DNA of 64,000 nt from assembly GCF_006716645.1 (NCBI RefSeq), contig NZ_VFPL01000001.1, positions 186,001 to 250,000 on the forward strand, in the 5' to 3' direction. The DNA comes from Arcticibacter tournemirensis. Lineage in GTDB: Bacteria; Bacteroidota; Bacteroidia; Sphingobacteriales; Sphingobacteriaceae. The notes under the pieces were generated by a model that saw only the letters and a list, made by a program, of their open reading frames with translations, searched no databases and was not told the DNA's origin. A program made the position numbers and the translations under genes. Positions 43,301-51,972 of the stretch are shown here, one piece after another (the first letter of the stretch is position 1; every line of letters starts with the position of its first letter).

Positions 43301-43725
43301 TCTCGGTAAACATCAGCTATAAGCTGGGCTACTATTTCAGGAGGCAGTCGCTGGATAACAGTTCGCTCTACGGGGGAAATGGTGTGGTATATGCGGGGCA
43401 GGCTGATTACGATAAACGCTGGCAGAAACCGGGCGATGAGTTGATAACTAACGTCCCGGCATTGATATATCCGGCCAACACCTATCGCAGCGCCCTTTAT
43501 ACGTACTCGGATGCCCTGGTAGAAAATGCAGGCAACATCCGTCTCCGCGACCTCCGGCTGAACTATCATGCAGGGAAAAGCGCCTGGCATCCCTTCCGTA
43601 ATCTCGATCTCTTTGCTTACCTCGATAATGCAGGCATTCTCTGGCGGGCTAACAAACATCACATCGATCCTGAACCGTGGTATGCGGTCCGCTCGCTGTC
43701 ATTCGGATTGAAAGCAGCGCTCTGA
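40387..43725 (+). CDS. SusC/RagA family TonB-dependent outer-membrane transporter
   Basis: The 1112-aa protein has the full SusC layout. After a hydrophobic signal ending in ISSYAQ comes the carboxypeptidase-like domain (VQGRVVDERGEPLTGAIVKIKG, then GEFSLRQIPADGVLLVSFIGYKTKEL). A plug with VVSTGYQQIPKERATGSFVQI and ITVLKDATAASVWGARSGNGVI follows, then a long beta-barrel. It takes up a ligand through the outer membrane with TonB energy, together with the SusD-like lipoprotein 22 bp downstream. The substrate is unknown. The first 50 residues are unusually long, so a later start is possible. Confidence 0.95.
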   Translation: MKPKTGCTGSPLPFFRPSKHRKQVHYSNSSTTKYNDDNRLQGLYIVLFYLLLITVLSLSDIISSYAQTIQSVQGRVVDERGEPLTGAIVKIKGHTAGTSTGKNGEFSLRQIPADGVLLVSFIGYKTKELAVPAVKTSLLITMVPDATQLQEVEVVSTGYQQIPKERATGSFVQIDSALLSRRVSTNFLDRLDGITSGLVFNRQPGATDQNMLNFIQLRGRSTLGSYGAPLLVVDNFPYEGSITDINPNDIRNITVLKDATAASVWGARSGNGVIVITTNKGRLNGKPQLTVSSAVSVTQKPDLYAASLPQLSADQYIEAEQFLFNRGAYNQAISNGYTGLSPAVEIFLASKNGLISPSDSLARINTLKGYDSRKDLLNYYYRHALNQQYYAAISGGSTSAKYYFSAGYDKDLQNVRNSDNDRVSLNANHSYFLLDNRLELATRLVYTASRSESGASVSGLYPYDRLADNEGNALALVNNAAGSLRLAYTDTAGAGKLLDWKYRPLDEIRKGYSTAQSERNSYLLNFSLNYRVNNSLNASLIYGYERGDSETGRLNEEQSFYTRSLINTFTQITGSSVTYGMPRGDILVNGENSARSHNGRFQADYNHTWHKHSLTALAGYEIRQVTNFNTGYTLYGYNPATATNQNAAIIPDRYYPYYYGSGSGTISTVLSQDGTEYHFLSAYANASYTYSGRYTASMSIRKDESNLFGVKTNQKGVPLWSAGLAWNATGEPFYRFAWLPSLKIRATYGYTGNVDNSLSALLTASGRSTNLNMYNDLYLAIVNPPNPSLRWEKVRNMNLGLDFRLKENRLSGSVDLWRKKGVDLIGQSPLAPQTGVVSFKGNSANTRSRGVDVQLNSVNLKGAFGWNTGLLYNYSKDEVTKYMVESGSNFSVVTTNSINPLPGYPQYAVFSFKYAGLDATGAPLGYLNGEQSNDYSGIYNSSNRADLVYNGPAVPVHSGSLMNTFTFKGFALSVNISYKLGYYFRRQSLDNSSLYGGNGVVYAGQADYDKRWQKPGDELITNVPALIYPANTYRSALYTYSDALVENAGNIRLRDLRLNYHAGKSAWHPFRNLDLFAYLDNAGILWRANKHHIDPEPWYAVRSLSFGLKAAL

Positions 43726-43747
43726 TAATCAACTAAACAGAACAAAA

Positions 43748-45139
43748 ATGAAAAGACATTTATTGAACAACTACTGGATTGGCATTCTGCTCTTACTTGC
43801 GGCATGTGATAAAGACAGCTTCCTTGATAAAAAGAGCTCGACTGCTATTGTCTCGCCCACCAGGCTTACCGACTTTCAGCAGTTACTGGATAATACGATT
43901 TTTAACTACACGGCGGCTTTGCCTCAGCTGGCTGCGGACGAATACGAAGTAAGTTATGCCAGCTGGCAGGCTTCGGCCTCTGTTACTCAGAGGAACTCGT
44001 ATATCTGGGCAAAGGATATATACGGCGGCGAAAAGAACGTGCGCGACTGGAATGTTGCCTTCACCCAAATATTTTACACGAATGCGGTGCTGGAAGGGCT
44101 GGCATCGTCGGAAAGCGCCGGTACCCCGACCGGCCAGTTTATTAAAGGCCAGGCGCTGTTTAAGCGCGCCTACGCCTGTTATGATCTGGTCCGCAATTTT
44201 TGTAAGGCGTATGACGAAGCAACGGCTGCCACAGATGCCGGAATTCCGATCCGCCTGAATGCCGGGGTTAACGAGATAGCGCAGCGCGCTTCCCTGAAGC
44301 GGAGTATGGACCAGGTTTTGACCGATCTGCGCTCTGCCGTCCCGCTGTTACCGGCTGCGCGGCCTTCCACAGATTTGTTCCGTCCGTCAAAGCCAGCGGT
44401 CTATGCCCTGATTGCCCGTGTTTATCTGGATATGCGACACTATACGGAGGCAGAGGCATATGCTGATTCGTGCCTGGCGCTGTATAGCAGGCTTATTGAC
44501 TACAACAGCGTGAGCACCTCGTCGGCTACTCCTTTTTCGACCACCAACGACGAGCTGATCTATAATACCTGCGGATTTGCGAATGCCACCCAGGCCTATA
44601 CGTTTATACAGGCATCCACCTCATCGGCTGCTAAGGTGCCGGCTGCCCTTACCGGTTTGTATGCTGCCAGCGACCTGCGTCTGAAAGTGTTTTACGCCCG
44701 GGCGGCCGATGGAAGCTACACGCGAAAAAGGGGGTATTACGGAAGCGGAAACTATCCGTTCACGGGCCTGGCTACCGACGAAGTTTATCTCGTTAAGGCT
44801 GAATGCCTCGCCAGGAGAGGGGAAACGGCGGCGTCCTTACTGGCATTGAACACATTGCTGCAAAAGAGATTTGTGAACACGGCAGCTTACGTGCCTGTTA
44901 CGGCTGCCACACCGCAGGAGGCGCTGGACAAGGTTTTACTGGAACGGCGGAAAGAACTTTCGTGGCGCTGCCTTCGCTGGCCCGACCTGAAGCGGCTCAA
45001 CAAAGAAGGTGCAGGCATCGTCCTCAGCCGCGAGCTGAACGGCGAAACGTATACACTCGAACCCAATTCGCCCCGGTATGTGCTCCCGATTCCCGACGAC
45101 GAGATCGCTCTTAGCGGGATAACCCAGAATGAACGTTAA
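43748..45139 (+). CDS. RagB/SusD family nutrient-binding lipoprotein
   Basis: A lipobox (LLLLAACDKDSF) anchors this 463-aa protein on the outer membrane, where it forms the lid over the SusC-like barrel encoded just upstream. SusD features include KRAYACYDLVRNFCKAYDEA, YALIARVYLDMRHYTEAEAYAD (TPR-like helices), DEVYLVKAECLARRGE and the C-terminal LLERRKELSWRCLRWPDLKRLN. No glycosidase gene is nearby, so the substrate may be a peptide or another polymer. Confidence 0.93.
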   Translation: MKRHLLNNYWIGILLLLAACDKDSFLDKKSSTAIVSPTRLTDFQQLLDNTIFNYTAALPQLAADEYEVSYASWQASASVTQRNSYIWAKDIYGGEKNVRDWNVAFTQIFYTNAVLEGLASSESAGTPTGQFIKGQALFKRAYACYDLVRNFCKAYDEATAATDAGIPIRLNAGVNEIAQRASLKRSMDQVLTDLRSAVPLLPAARPSTDLFRPSKPAVYALIARVYLDMRHYTEAEAYADSCLALYSRLIDYNSVSTSSATPFSTTNDELIYNTCGFANATQAYTFIQASTSSAAKVPAALTGLYAASDLRLKVFYARAADGSYTRKRGYYGSGNYPFTGLATDEVYLVKAECLARRGETAASLLALNTLLQKRFVNTAAYVPVTAATPQEALDKVLLERRKELSWRCLRWPDLKRLNKEGAGIVLSRELNGETYTLEPNSPRYVLPIPDDEIALSGITQNER

Positions 45140-45152
45140 TAATCACCGCTTT

Positions 45153-46694
45153 ATGAAATGTATCAAGTTAAAAATACGATGGCGCCTGCTTTTTGCCTGT
45201 ACGCTTTTTCTTCTTATTTCGGCCTCCTTAGCCGGACAGGCAGGGCCTGCGGCGCCACCTTTACAGGCTGTGATCGACCTGATCGCCGAAGACAGCAGCA
45301 TGCTGGAGGACGCGGTATTCCGCTACGAAACTTTAAAAGGAGGGGTTAACTCTCTTTATTCTTTACAGGCAAACGCCGGAGAGGAAAAGATAACAGGGCG
45401 GGAAAGCCGTCATGTTATCCTGCTCCCGGAGGCATACAGCTATGTAAGGCTTTCATACAAGGCCGCGTATCACCAGGGCGAAGACCCCGATCTTCGTCAG
45501 CCACTGGGGGTGGATCCATGGCTTTTGCAGGATGGCGATACCGTCGTTATTCACCTTAGCCGCAGAAAGAACGGTGTATGGTTCAGCGGAAATGCAGCCA
45601 CCAAAATGACCTGCATGCTCCGCATCCGGCGGAAATTCAGGAACGGGATCGGCAGTTTCAGCCGCTCAAATAACCTGTACCGGCAGGCTCGCTACAGCGA
45701 GGCACTGGAAGCAAAGAAGCAGCAGTTCGATTCATTGTATACGGTGTGTTCGGGGATATTGAATGAGTACCGCCCGCAGATCAGCGCACGGGCTGCAGCG
45801 CTGTTGGCCACAGACTGTCTGGCCTACTATTATACGATGATGGTGAACCACTTTAGTCTTGCGGGAGACGAGCCTGATCTGCGTGCTTCATTTGATGATA
45901 CGAAAAAGGTGTTTATGCGCTATTTCGGAAGTTTCAAAGAAGGGAATAATAGAGACGAGGGGCTGCTTACGCAATCGTACTTTTATGCTGATTTCCTGCT
46001 GAAAAAGGATATGGCATTGCTGGCGTTCCGCAATAGTTCTGCGGATGCTTTTCGTAAATGTACGTTTGAAGAACTAACGGACTTTATTGCCCGGAACTAT
46101 CAGGGGATGCTGCGTGATAAGCTTCTTTTGCTGGCCTTTTACCGGAGTGGAAAAGGGAAGAATCTTACCGAAAAAGAGCTAAGCCAGAGTATTGATAAGG
46201 CCGGCGACAGCCGCTATGGCCGGGCATTGAGGGAATATGCGACGAGAATAAGCGCCGGTATACCTGCATATAACTTTTCGCTTTGGGATGAAGCAGGAAA
46301 GGTGGTGCGGCTGGCCGATCTCCGTGGAAAACTTCTGGTAATGGATTTCTGGTTTACAGGTTGCCATGGCTGCACCCTTATGGCTGAAAAGTTAAAGCCT
46401 CTGGCCGGGAAATATAAAGACAATCCGCGTGTGCTGTTTATATCGGTAAGTATAGACCGTAAAAGAGACCAGTGGCTCAGGAGTGTGAAAGAAGAGAAAT
46501 ATTCGGGCAAGCACGAGCTTAACCTTTGGCTGGGTACCGGTACCGGGAGGTGCCCTCTTCCGGAGTATTATAATTTTGATAGTTATCCGCAGCTGATGGT
46601 CATTTCGGCCGATGGGAAGCTCATCACCACCTCTCCTCCGGACCCCAGGCGCAGCGAAGAAGCGTTTATTTCTTTTATTGAAGGCTCCTTATAA
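45153..46694 (+). CDS. TlpA-like thioredoxin-fold protein of the SusC/D locus
   Basis: From ATG 45153 the protein begins with a signal peptide (RLLFACTLFLLISASLAGQ). A long N-terminal region precedes a thioredoxin-like domain with WFTGCHGCTLMAEKLKPL (C-x-x-C) and VLFISVSIDRKRDQWLRSV. An in-frame ATG at 45129 overlaps the SusD gene and would add eight residues. Similar SusC-SusD-TlpA sets are common in Sphingobacteriaceae. The protein probably acts in the periplasm on disulfides or on imported material. Confidence 0.85.
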   Translation: MKCIKLKIRWRLLFACTLFLLISASLAGQAGPAAPPLQAVIDLIAEDSSMLEDAVFRYETLKGGVNSLYSLQANAGEEKITGRESRHVILLPEAYSYVRLSYKAAYHQGEDPDLRQPLGVDPWLLQDGDTVVIHLSRRKNGVWFSGNAATKMTCMLRIRRKFRNGIGSFSRSNNLYRQARYSEALEAKKQQFDSLYTVCSGILNEYRPQISARAAALLATDCLAYYYTMMVNHFSLAGDEPDLRASFDDTKKVFMRYFGSFKEGNNRDEGLLTQSYFYADFLLKKDMALLAFRNSSADAFRKCTFEELTDFIARNYQGMLRDKLLLLAFYRSGKGKNLTEKELSQSIDKAGDSRYGRALREYATRISAGIPAYNFSLWDEAGKVVRLADLRGKLLVMDFWFTGCHGCTLMAEKLKPLAGKYKDNPRVLFISVSIDRKRDQWLRSVKEEKYSGKHELNLWLGTGTGRCPLPEYYNFDSYPQLMVISADGKLITTSPPDPRRSEEAFISFIEGSL

Positions 46695-46724
46695 TCTTAT
46701 TTATCAGAGTGCATATTTATTGAA

Positions 46725-46754
46725 AGAGGCCGTTCCCCATGGGGAGCGGTCTCT
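46725..46754. terminator. Bidirectional terminator between convergent genes
   Basis: AGAGGCCGTTCCCC and GGGGAGCGGTCTCT pair with two G-U type exceptions over a two-base AT loop, with TCTTC on one side and T-rich complement on the other. It ends the SusC/D/TlpA transcript and the opposite small-peptide operon. Confidence 0.7.
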
Positions 46755-46775
46755 TCTTCAAAAGGAGAGAGTCCT

Positions 46776-47126
46776 TTAGTTATCGTACAGGGCGGGCTGA
46801 GAATCGGCGTCTGCTGCTATCCACCCGTTACTCAGATAGGTGGTGACCTCTGAGTCGCTGTAACTTGTCTGATCGGGAATATTCGTTTTCCCTGAAGCGG
46901 TGACATCGTACACACAGTGGCGGGAATCGGTGTCATTACAGTTAGCAAGAGGATCAACCGATGCCCGTTGCTGGAAGTTGCTGGTCCCCTTGTTCACAAG
47001 GAAATTGCCTGAGATCATACCGCTTTTGAGTTGTCCGTACCCGGCTGTGTTTGCGGGTGCGTTGGTAAACGCACTTACGCCTGCTGCTGTGGCTGCCACG
47101 AGCAGGCTCAACATGATTCTTTTCAT
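46776..47126 (-). CDS. Small exported peptide (DUF6520-like)
   Basis: The 116-aa protein has a signal peptide ending near VSAFTNA and a short mature part with two cysteines in NCNDTDSRHCVYD. This arrangement, small exported protein next to a MauE/DoxX-type membrane protein, recurs in Bacteroidota and is annotated DUF6520. The gene overlaps the end of the MauE-like gene by 4 bp (ATGA-type coupling). The function is unknown; redox maturation of the cysteines by the neighbours is plausible. Confidence 0.7.
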   Translation of the reverse strand: MKRIMLSLLVAATAAGVSAFTNAPANTAGYGQLKSGMISGNFLVNKGTSNFQQRASVDPLANCNDTDSRHCVYDVTASGKTNIPDQTSYSDSEVTTYLSNGWIAADADSQPALYDN

Positions 47127-47605
47127 GATGCTGAATTTGATGAATGAAATAAATGATTGAATTGATGCTTGAACGTATATAAACGCGCTTTAATAGTTCC
47201 GATAGAAAGGAGTCCGGGTTTTAGAGCCAGTACAGCCAGCATGATCCAGCCGGTATTGAATCCTATATGCTGTCCCCAGGTCATACGAGAGATCACCCCT
47301 CCGCAGTGGCAGGGGAGGTTCTGTTGTACCTGCATCATGATGATCAGGTAAATGGTGAAGCCCAGCATAAGTGCCAGCGAGGCATACAATCCGGCCCTGA
47401 CCGTTTTCGGTATTACCAGTAGCAATGATATGGCCAGCTCCGACAACGGTATCAACCAGGCAAACGCTTCTGCCTGAGCGCCTATTATCACTGATTTGGA
47501 AAGCACACTGGCAAAAGCGGCGTGATCTGTAAGTTTTGCATAGCCTGTATATACAAACAGGAATACGAATAGATATGGCACGATTACAGAGAGCATCTTT
47601 TTCAT
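47123..47605 (-). CDS. MauE/DoxX family membrane protein
   Basis: The 160-aa protein has four hydrophobic helices with the family's start KKMLSVIVPYLFVFLFVYTGYAKLTDHAAF (Y-x-G-x-x-K-L) and a cysteine pair in LPCHCGG before the last helix. MauE/DoxX proteins work with thiol carriers at the inner membrane. It is translated with the small exported peptide gene and lies in tandem behind a Crp/Fnr gene; all three are on the minus strand facing the SusC/D/TlpA locus. Confidence 0.85.
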   Translation of the reverse strand: MKKMLSVIVPYLFVFLFVYTGYAKLTDHAAFASVLSKSVIIGAQAEAFAWLIPLSELAISLLLVIPKTVRAGLYASLALMLGFTIYLIIMMQVQQNLPCHCGGVISRMTWGQHIGFNTGWIMLAVLALKPGLLSIGTIKARLYTFKHQFNHLFHSSNSAS

Positions 47606-47672
47606 AGCACAGTAGATTATTTGTTGAATCCAAGTTACAGCGGTGCCGTGTCTGCAGCAGTGCCATCTGGAA

Positions 47673-48242
47673 CTATTTCAACTTTTTCATCGTCCGGTAA
47701 AGACTGGTCCTGCTGATACCGCAGTAGCTGGCAACATGCTCAGGTTTTGTTTTCTGCAGGATATCCGGATACCGGGCAAATAACTTTCTCACCCGCTCTT
47801 CGGGGCTGTCTTCAAGCAAAGAGCGCAGCCTTCTTAAAGCCATCCGCCTGTACAGGTTACAGAAATAGATCAGCACACGGCTGATGTTATCAGTAGAGTG
47901 CATCAGCATCATCAGGTCAGGATAACTAACGGAAAGAACTTCGGTAGTTTCCTCAGCGATAATATTTTCCTCAGCACGGGTCTGATCAAAAAACGCCGTG
48001 GATGTAACGAATTCGCCTTCCCTCGCAAAGAGGTAGGTAACCTGCTTTTCGGGGCTGTTGAAGTAAATTCTTACAACGCCCGATTTAATAAAGTACAGTC
48101 GCCTGCTCCGCTCATTGTCGTGCTGTAAAAAATCATTTTTGTTGAATTTTTCTTCCTCGAGGATGCCCAGGATGATTTCCTGATCGGACAAAGCTAAGCT
48201 ATGTCCCTTATTGAGTGTTTTTAACAGTAAATCAGTATCCAT
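47673..48242 (-). CDS. Crp/Fnr family transcriptional regulator
   Basis: The 189-aa protein has a cyclic-nucleotide-binding-like fold (NDFLQHDNERSRRLYFIKSGVVRIYF) and a C-terminal HTH (VASYCGISRTSLYRTMKKL). The effector site is not conserved enough to predict a ligand. It lies upstream of the MauE-like gene on the same strand and likely controls that pair. It is similar in style to the Crp-type protein at 14514. Confidence 0.9.
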   Translation of the reverse strand: MDTDLLLKTLNKGHSLALSDQEIILGILEEEKFNKNDFLQHDNERSRRLYFIKSGVVRIYFNSPEKQVTYLFAREGEFVTSTAFFDQTRAEENIIAEETTEVLSVSYPDLMMLMHSTDNISRVLIYFCNLYRRMALRRLRSLLEDSPEERVRKLFARYPDILQKTKPEHVASYCGISRTSLYRTMKKLK

Positions 48243-48491
48243 ATGTATTTAAAATTTCATATGGTTGTAAATAAAATAGGTTTTTTTGGCAAAAAAGAAC
48301 AAAGAATGGTGGGTAAATGGCGGTTACCTGTAAAAAAATTCAATCTTTTGTTACATTCTGATACTTTTAACGTATAAACTCTAAAATGAAGAACTCCCGG
48401 AGACAAAAGTAAAGCGTCCCGCCTTGTCCCGCACGCTGCCAGAAAAACGATCCCCTGACGGATTCTTCCTGTGTTTTAAAATCTTATACGT

Positions 48492-49712
48492 ATGGACCAT
48501 TATCCCTTTACTACCTTTATTGAGCTGTTCTGCTCCTTAAATCCTGTTCAGATGAAGGAAGCTTCGGCTTCACCCGAACGTCGCCGCGAATTCGAAGAAC
48601 GGTTTTGCCGGAGATTAAAAGAACTAAAACTACAAGTGATTGCCCTGCACCATGATGCAGATTCAGACGAGCTGTCGAGGCGGTACTTTAATGACTACCT
48701 CTGCAATCTCTGCCAATATATGGAGCTGCTTACCGGGCAGTTGGGGCCCGACGGCGCCGGAGAGTATTTTAAAAAGAAGCATCGCTCGGATTACACCTCC
48801 TTTATTGCCTCCCTTTTAACCTGCGTAAACAGAGATATCAGGAACCTGGCCGAATTTTTCGGCAAATATTTTGACTACGACGCACCTGCTCCGGCCTTAA
48901 CTGGCCTCGAGTTTTATCTCAACCAGAAAGATCATCTGGCCCGGCTGATCAGAAAAATGAAGAAAAGGGTGGACGATGCGGAACTGGTGCAGGTGATAGA
49001 AAATTTTATTCATTCGTTCGCTGTTAAAAACAACCACAGTTCGCGGCCCTTTTCCGACTACCGTTGCCTGCACCGCCTTGGTATCGTGATGCAGGAAATA
49101 CTGCTGCGGAAGGGTGGAAAAGATACCGGCGACAACCTCCGGGTGGCTTTGATGACCAGGGGATTTAATGACCCCGCATTTGTAATGCACTGCCTCGGAT
49201 GGCTTAATAAAAAGCTGGCTGCTGATAGTGGACGTGAGAATGTGCTCCTGAAGCTTCATGAGCTCGGCCCTCTTTTCGTTTCCCTCAAGGGCGATCAGCT
49301 GCAGCTCCCCGCACTGCAGTCGCTGTGTGCGGCATGTACCGGCTGGAGAGACGATACAAGGGCTTTCTGGTTAAGCGAAGAGCAGTTTGAGGCACGTGTA
49401 CAGGAGAGGCTTTTGCACAGGCTTGACCAGATGCGATTCTCAACCTCCCTTTCGGCAAGGGCACTGGCCATGTTTGCACGCTGCCTGTATGAAACGAAGG
49501 TAATTACAAACAAGGATCTTGAAAAACTGCTTGAAATATGGCGTCTGATGTTTATAACGGTGCGCAATCATAATAAAGAAACGGCTGAGGGAAGCTTTAA
49601 AAAAGCATTTTATGGAACCGACCAAAAGGTAGCCGCTACCCTGAAAGGCGTTTTTGATATGGGAACCGACTGGCTCAACCGGAAAACGAAACTGAACGAG
49701 AGGGACTACTAA
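48492..49712 (+). CDS. Conserved-looking protein of unknown function (406 aa)
   Basis: I do not recognise it. It is a soluble, mainly helical protein without signal peptide: for example FEERFCRRLKELKLQVIAL, LTGLEFYLNQKDHLARLIRKMKKRVDDAE and LLHRLDQMRFSTSLSARALAMFARCLYETKV. A charged, leucine-rich composition suggests coiled or helical repeats. It is followed by an HTH gene 114 bp downstream on the same strand. An exported or enzymatic role is not indicated. Confidence 0.65.
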   Translation: MDHYPFTTFIELFCSLNPVQMKEASASPERRREFEERFCRRLKELKLQVIALHHDADSDELSRRYFNDYLCNLCQYMELLTGQLGPDGAGEYFKKKHRSDYTSFIASLLTCVNRDIRNLAEFFGKYFDYDAPAPALTGLEFYLNQKDHLARLIRKMKKRVDDAELVQVIENFIHSFAVKNNHSSRPFSDYRCLHRLGIVMQEILLRKGGKDTGDNLRVALMTRGFNDPAFVMHCLGWLNKKLAADSGRENVLLKLHELGPLFVSLKGDQLQLPALQSLCAACTGWRDDTRAFWLSEEQFEARVQERLLHRLDQMRFSTSLSARALAMFARCLYETKVITNKDLEKLLEIWRLMFITVRNHNKETAEGSFKKAFYGTDQKVAATLKGVFDMGTDWLNRKTKLNERDY

Positions 49713-49826
49713 CCGCCATTTACCTATGCAGAAGGTCTTATTTTTTTTAACTTAATTGGATTCCGTATTTATTTAAGACGCCACGATTATCTATCCGTTA
49801 ACTTAAAATCCAGACCCATATTAGTT

Positions 49827-50141
49827 ATGCACGAAACCAGACGTATCGAGAAGAATATTTCTGACATCCGCTCGGAACTCGGCAACATTAATGAAACGCT
49901 GGTGGATTTCTATGAAGGACACCGCCAGCTCGCCACCAGCCTTATGTCTTTTATCAGCTATTATACCGGCGAAGTTTTCCTCTCGCAGAAAGAAGTTGCC
50001 GACCTTCTGGGGGTAGACGAACGCACGGTAAGAAACTGGAAAACCAGCGGAAAACTGCTGCCCGAGCAGGTGGGCTCTTGCCGCCTGTATGCAAAATCGA
50101 AAATTCTTCAATTTGGCCGCGATAAAGGGCTGATCAGGTAG
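49827..50141 (+). CDS. MerR/excisionase-like helix-turn-helix protein
   Basis: The last 60 residues carry an excisionase-type winged HTH: FLSQKEVADLLGVDERTVRNWKTSGKLLPEQVGSCRLYAKSKIL. The first 45 form a charged helix (RRIEKNISDIRSELGNINETLVDFYEGHRQLATSL). Small proteins of this type act as DNA-binding adaptors in Bacteroidota mobile elements and operons. It lies between the unknown 406-aa gene and the DUF6266 cluster. Confidence 0.82.
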   Translation: MHETRRIEKNISDIRSELGNINETLVDFYEGHRQLATSLMSFISYYTGEVFLSQKEVADLLGVDERTVRNWKTSGKLLPEQVGSCRLYAKSKILQFGRDKGLIR

Positions 50142-50507
50142 GAGCCTGAATAATTACTGCCATCCCTTTGTTCACCTGCCGAACTGCTTCGGTAAAGGTT
50201 GGCGTGCGGCCGCATCAGTTCGGCAGCTGCACGGCGTTCGTTCGGTCTGCTTTCAAAGCCGGGTTAGAACAGGGCCTGAAGCCTGCGTTACAGGGGGGAT
50301 GTTTCATGATGTCCGTTTTCCGGAAACCGGAAAATAACCGGAAATAACCGGAAAATCAAGGTTTAAAATTCACCTCCGTGGCCGTGGTGGCTACGTTTGT
50401 TCCATCAGCACGACGTACCGGTACTATTGATAGCTGTTCCCTTCGGTTCCTTCCGGGGGGGTGACAAAAACGGAAGGAAACATGTTTAACAGTTAATTTT
50501 TTTTAAA
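50142..50507. other. Non-coding stretch with hairpin and CCGGAAAATAA repeats
   Basis: No gene is seen in 366 bases. CTGCCGAACTG (50176-50186) and CAGTTCGGCAG (50216-50226) are perfect 11-bp arms with a GC-rich loop. Near 50320-50355 the unit CCGGAAAATAA is repeated about three to four times, starting from TTTTCCGGAAA. These could be a terminator and a regulatory or slippage repeat in front of the DUF6266 gene. Confidence 0.5.
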
Positions 50508-51149
50508 ATGGCAGAATTAAAACCTGGTGTGATAGGCACCATTTCCGGAAAGATCGGCAACGTGGTTGCAAGCAACTGGCGCGATATCAAATACCTTCGC
50601 GGGGTAGCTGCAACCAGCAGTAAAACGGCTACCGAAGCGCAGCTTACTCAGCGCGCTAAGTTTACACTACTGTTTGATTTTCTCGCATCGTTTGCCGGGG
50701 CGATCGATCTTGGCTACAAATACCAGTACCAGGGCCGCAGCACGGCTTTCAACCTGGCTATGAGCACCAACATGCGTGTGATCGGGGGCACCCTTGCCGC
50801 CCTTTCGGTAGACTACCCTTCTGTAGTGATCAGCAAGGGAAGGCTGCTTCCGGCGGCCGATACCCACGCCTCCAGTACGGAGCCGGGCGTGGTAGATGTT
50901 TCCTGGCAGAACCTTGATGTGGCCACCGACCAGGGCCTCTCAGACAAGGCCGTGGTGATTGTATACAACCCGGTTAAAAAACTGGCCGTGTACAGTACCG
51001 ACGCTGCCGTGCGCGGAGATCTGAAACTGGCGATGCATGTTCCGGCCTCGTTCTCAAACGATGAGGTGCATGTTTACCTGTTCTTTTCGGGTGTGGCGGT
51101 CAGGAAAAATTCCCAGTCTATGTATGTAGGCTCTGTGGTAGTATTCTGA
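50508..51149 (+). CDS. DUF6266 family protein
   Basis: The 213-aa protein shows the DUF6266 start MAELKPGVIGTISGKIGNVV (G-x-x-G-x-I-G), followed by SNWRDIKYLRGVA, a Q-L-x-Q-R-x-K-F helix and a tail of beta strands. The function is unknown; the family is widespread in Pedobacter and relatives, often beside peptidoglycan hydrolases or as tandem copies. A terminator follows at 51158. The second copy lies at 51211. Confidence 0.85.
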   Translation: MAELKPGVIGTISGKIGNVVASNWRDIKYLRGVAATSSKTATEAQLTQRAKFTLLFDFLASFAGAIDLGYKYQYQGRSTAFNLAMSTNMRVIGGTLAALSVDYPSVVISKGRLLPAADTHASSTEPGVVDVSWQNLDVATDQGLSDKAVVIVYNPVKKLAVYSTDAAVRGDLKLAMHVPASFSNDEVHVYLFFSGVAVRKNSQSMYVGSVVVF

Positions 51150-51157
51150 TAAGCAAT

Positions 51158-51182
51158 GTACCGGCCGGATTTCGGCCGGTAC
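51158..51182 (+). terminator. Strong hairpin terminator
   Basis: GTACCGGCCG and CGGCCGGTAC are perfect 10-bp arms around GATTT, followed by TGATTTTT. It sits between the two DUF6266 genes and may attenuate transcription of the second. Confidence 0.75.
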
Positions 51183-51210
51183 TGATTTTTCAATTAATAT
51201 TCTTTCAGCT

Positions 51211-51840
51211 ATGGCAATTATTGTTAACGGACAGATTTCGGGCAGGGTGGGCGACTTGGTCTACTGCCGCGGAAAAAATAAAAGAAACTATGTAAGAAAG
51301 GTAGGGGTGATTAAAGTACCTCCCAGCGAAGCGCAGCTCGCAAACAGGAAAAGAATGGCGGCTACGAGCAACTTTCTCACTCCCTTGCGCGGATTGATCG
51401 ACGAACTTTGGGACCGCCGCCTGCTTACGAAGCAAACCGCCTTCGGAACGGCTTTCAGCTACATGATGCATTATGCTTTTGATCATTCGGCTCCTGAACC
51501 GGTGATATGCTACTCTAAAATTTTGCTGAGCAGGGGCAGGCTTGAGAGCACGTTCTCTGCCGGGCTCTCAAGGGAGGGCGACATGGTTACCGTAAAGTGG
51601 GCCAACTCCCCCCATCCCAACAGCTATCGCTGCCTCGATGAAGACATGGCGGTGCTTGTTCTGTATTTCCCTGAGAAGGAGGCCAGCCTGGTGTTCCGCA
51701 ACGAGGCGGTACGCCGCGATGAGATGCTGGCGGTTGCTTTGCCCGGGGTGTATGCCGGGTGCAGCTTGCATGCCTGGCTGATCTTTGCCAGCAGGCGGGG
51801 GCTGGGGTGTTCAACGAGTTTGTATGTTGAGGGGCAATAA
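51211..51840 (+). CDS. DUF6266-like protein, second copy
   Basis: This 209-aa protein shares the layout of its upstream neighbour: MAIIVNGQISGRVGDLVYCRG, then the E-A-Q-L-A-N-R-K-R-M-A helix, an FSYMMHYAFDHSA segment and a similar beta-strand tail. Identity is low, so it is an old duplication or another subfamily. It lacks a signal peptide. It is followed by a low-complexity repeat stretch (51841-51972) and a membrane protein gene. Confidence 0.75.
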   Translation: MAIIVNGQISGRVGDLVYCRGKNKRNYVRKVGVIKVPPSEAQLANRKRMAATSNFLTPLRGLIDELWDRRLLTKQTAFGTAFSYMMHYAFDHSAPEPVICYSKILLSRGRLESTFSAGLSREGDMVTVKWANSPHPNSYRCLDEDMAVLVLYFPEKEASLVFRNEAVRRDEMLAVALPGVYAGCSLHAWLIFASRRGLGCSTSLYVEGQ

Positions 51841-51972
51841 GTTGTGAGTTGTGGGTTGGGGGCGTGGGAGGATGGGGTATCAAGTATCTGGTATCAGGTA
51901 GCAAGAGGTAGGTTGCATATTTAGTATCTGCAGCCAGGTTTAAGTATTAATCATTATTAAGTATCAATTATT
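51841..51972. repeat. Low-complexity repeat stretch
   Basis: The stretch consists of imperfect short repeats such as GTTGTGAGTTGTGGGTTGG and GGTATCAAGTATCTGGTATC. Similar motifs appear inside the CHAP-protein gene near 53280-53420. It holds no gene. Confidence 0.5.

Noticed and set aside
42499-43662. A 387-codon open frame on the minus strand inside susC
   Set aside because: It is a shadow of the SusC frame; the plus-strand protein has all family motifs and the minus-strand product has no recognisable domain.
50320-50360. CRISPR-like or origin iterons (CCGGAAAATAA units)
   Set aside because: Only three to four short adjoining units without spacers or a replication gene; a simple tandem repeat is enough.
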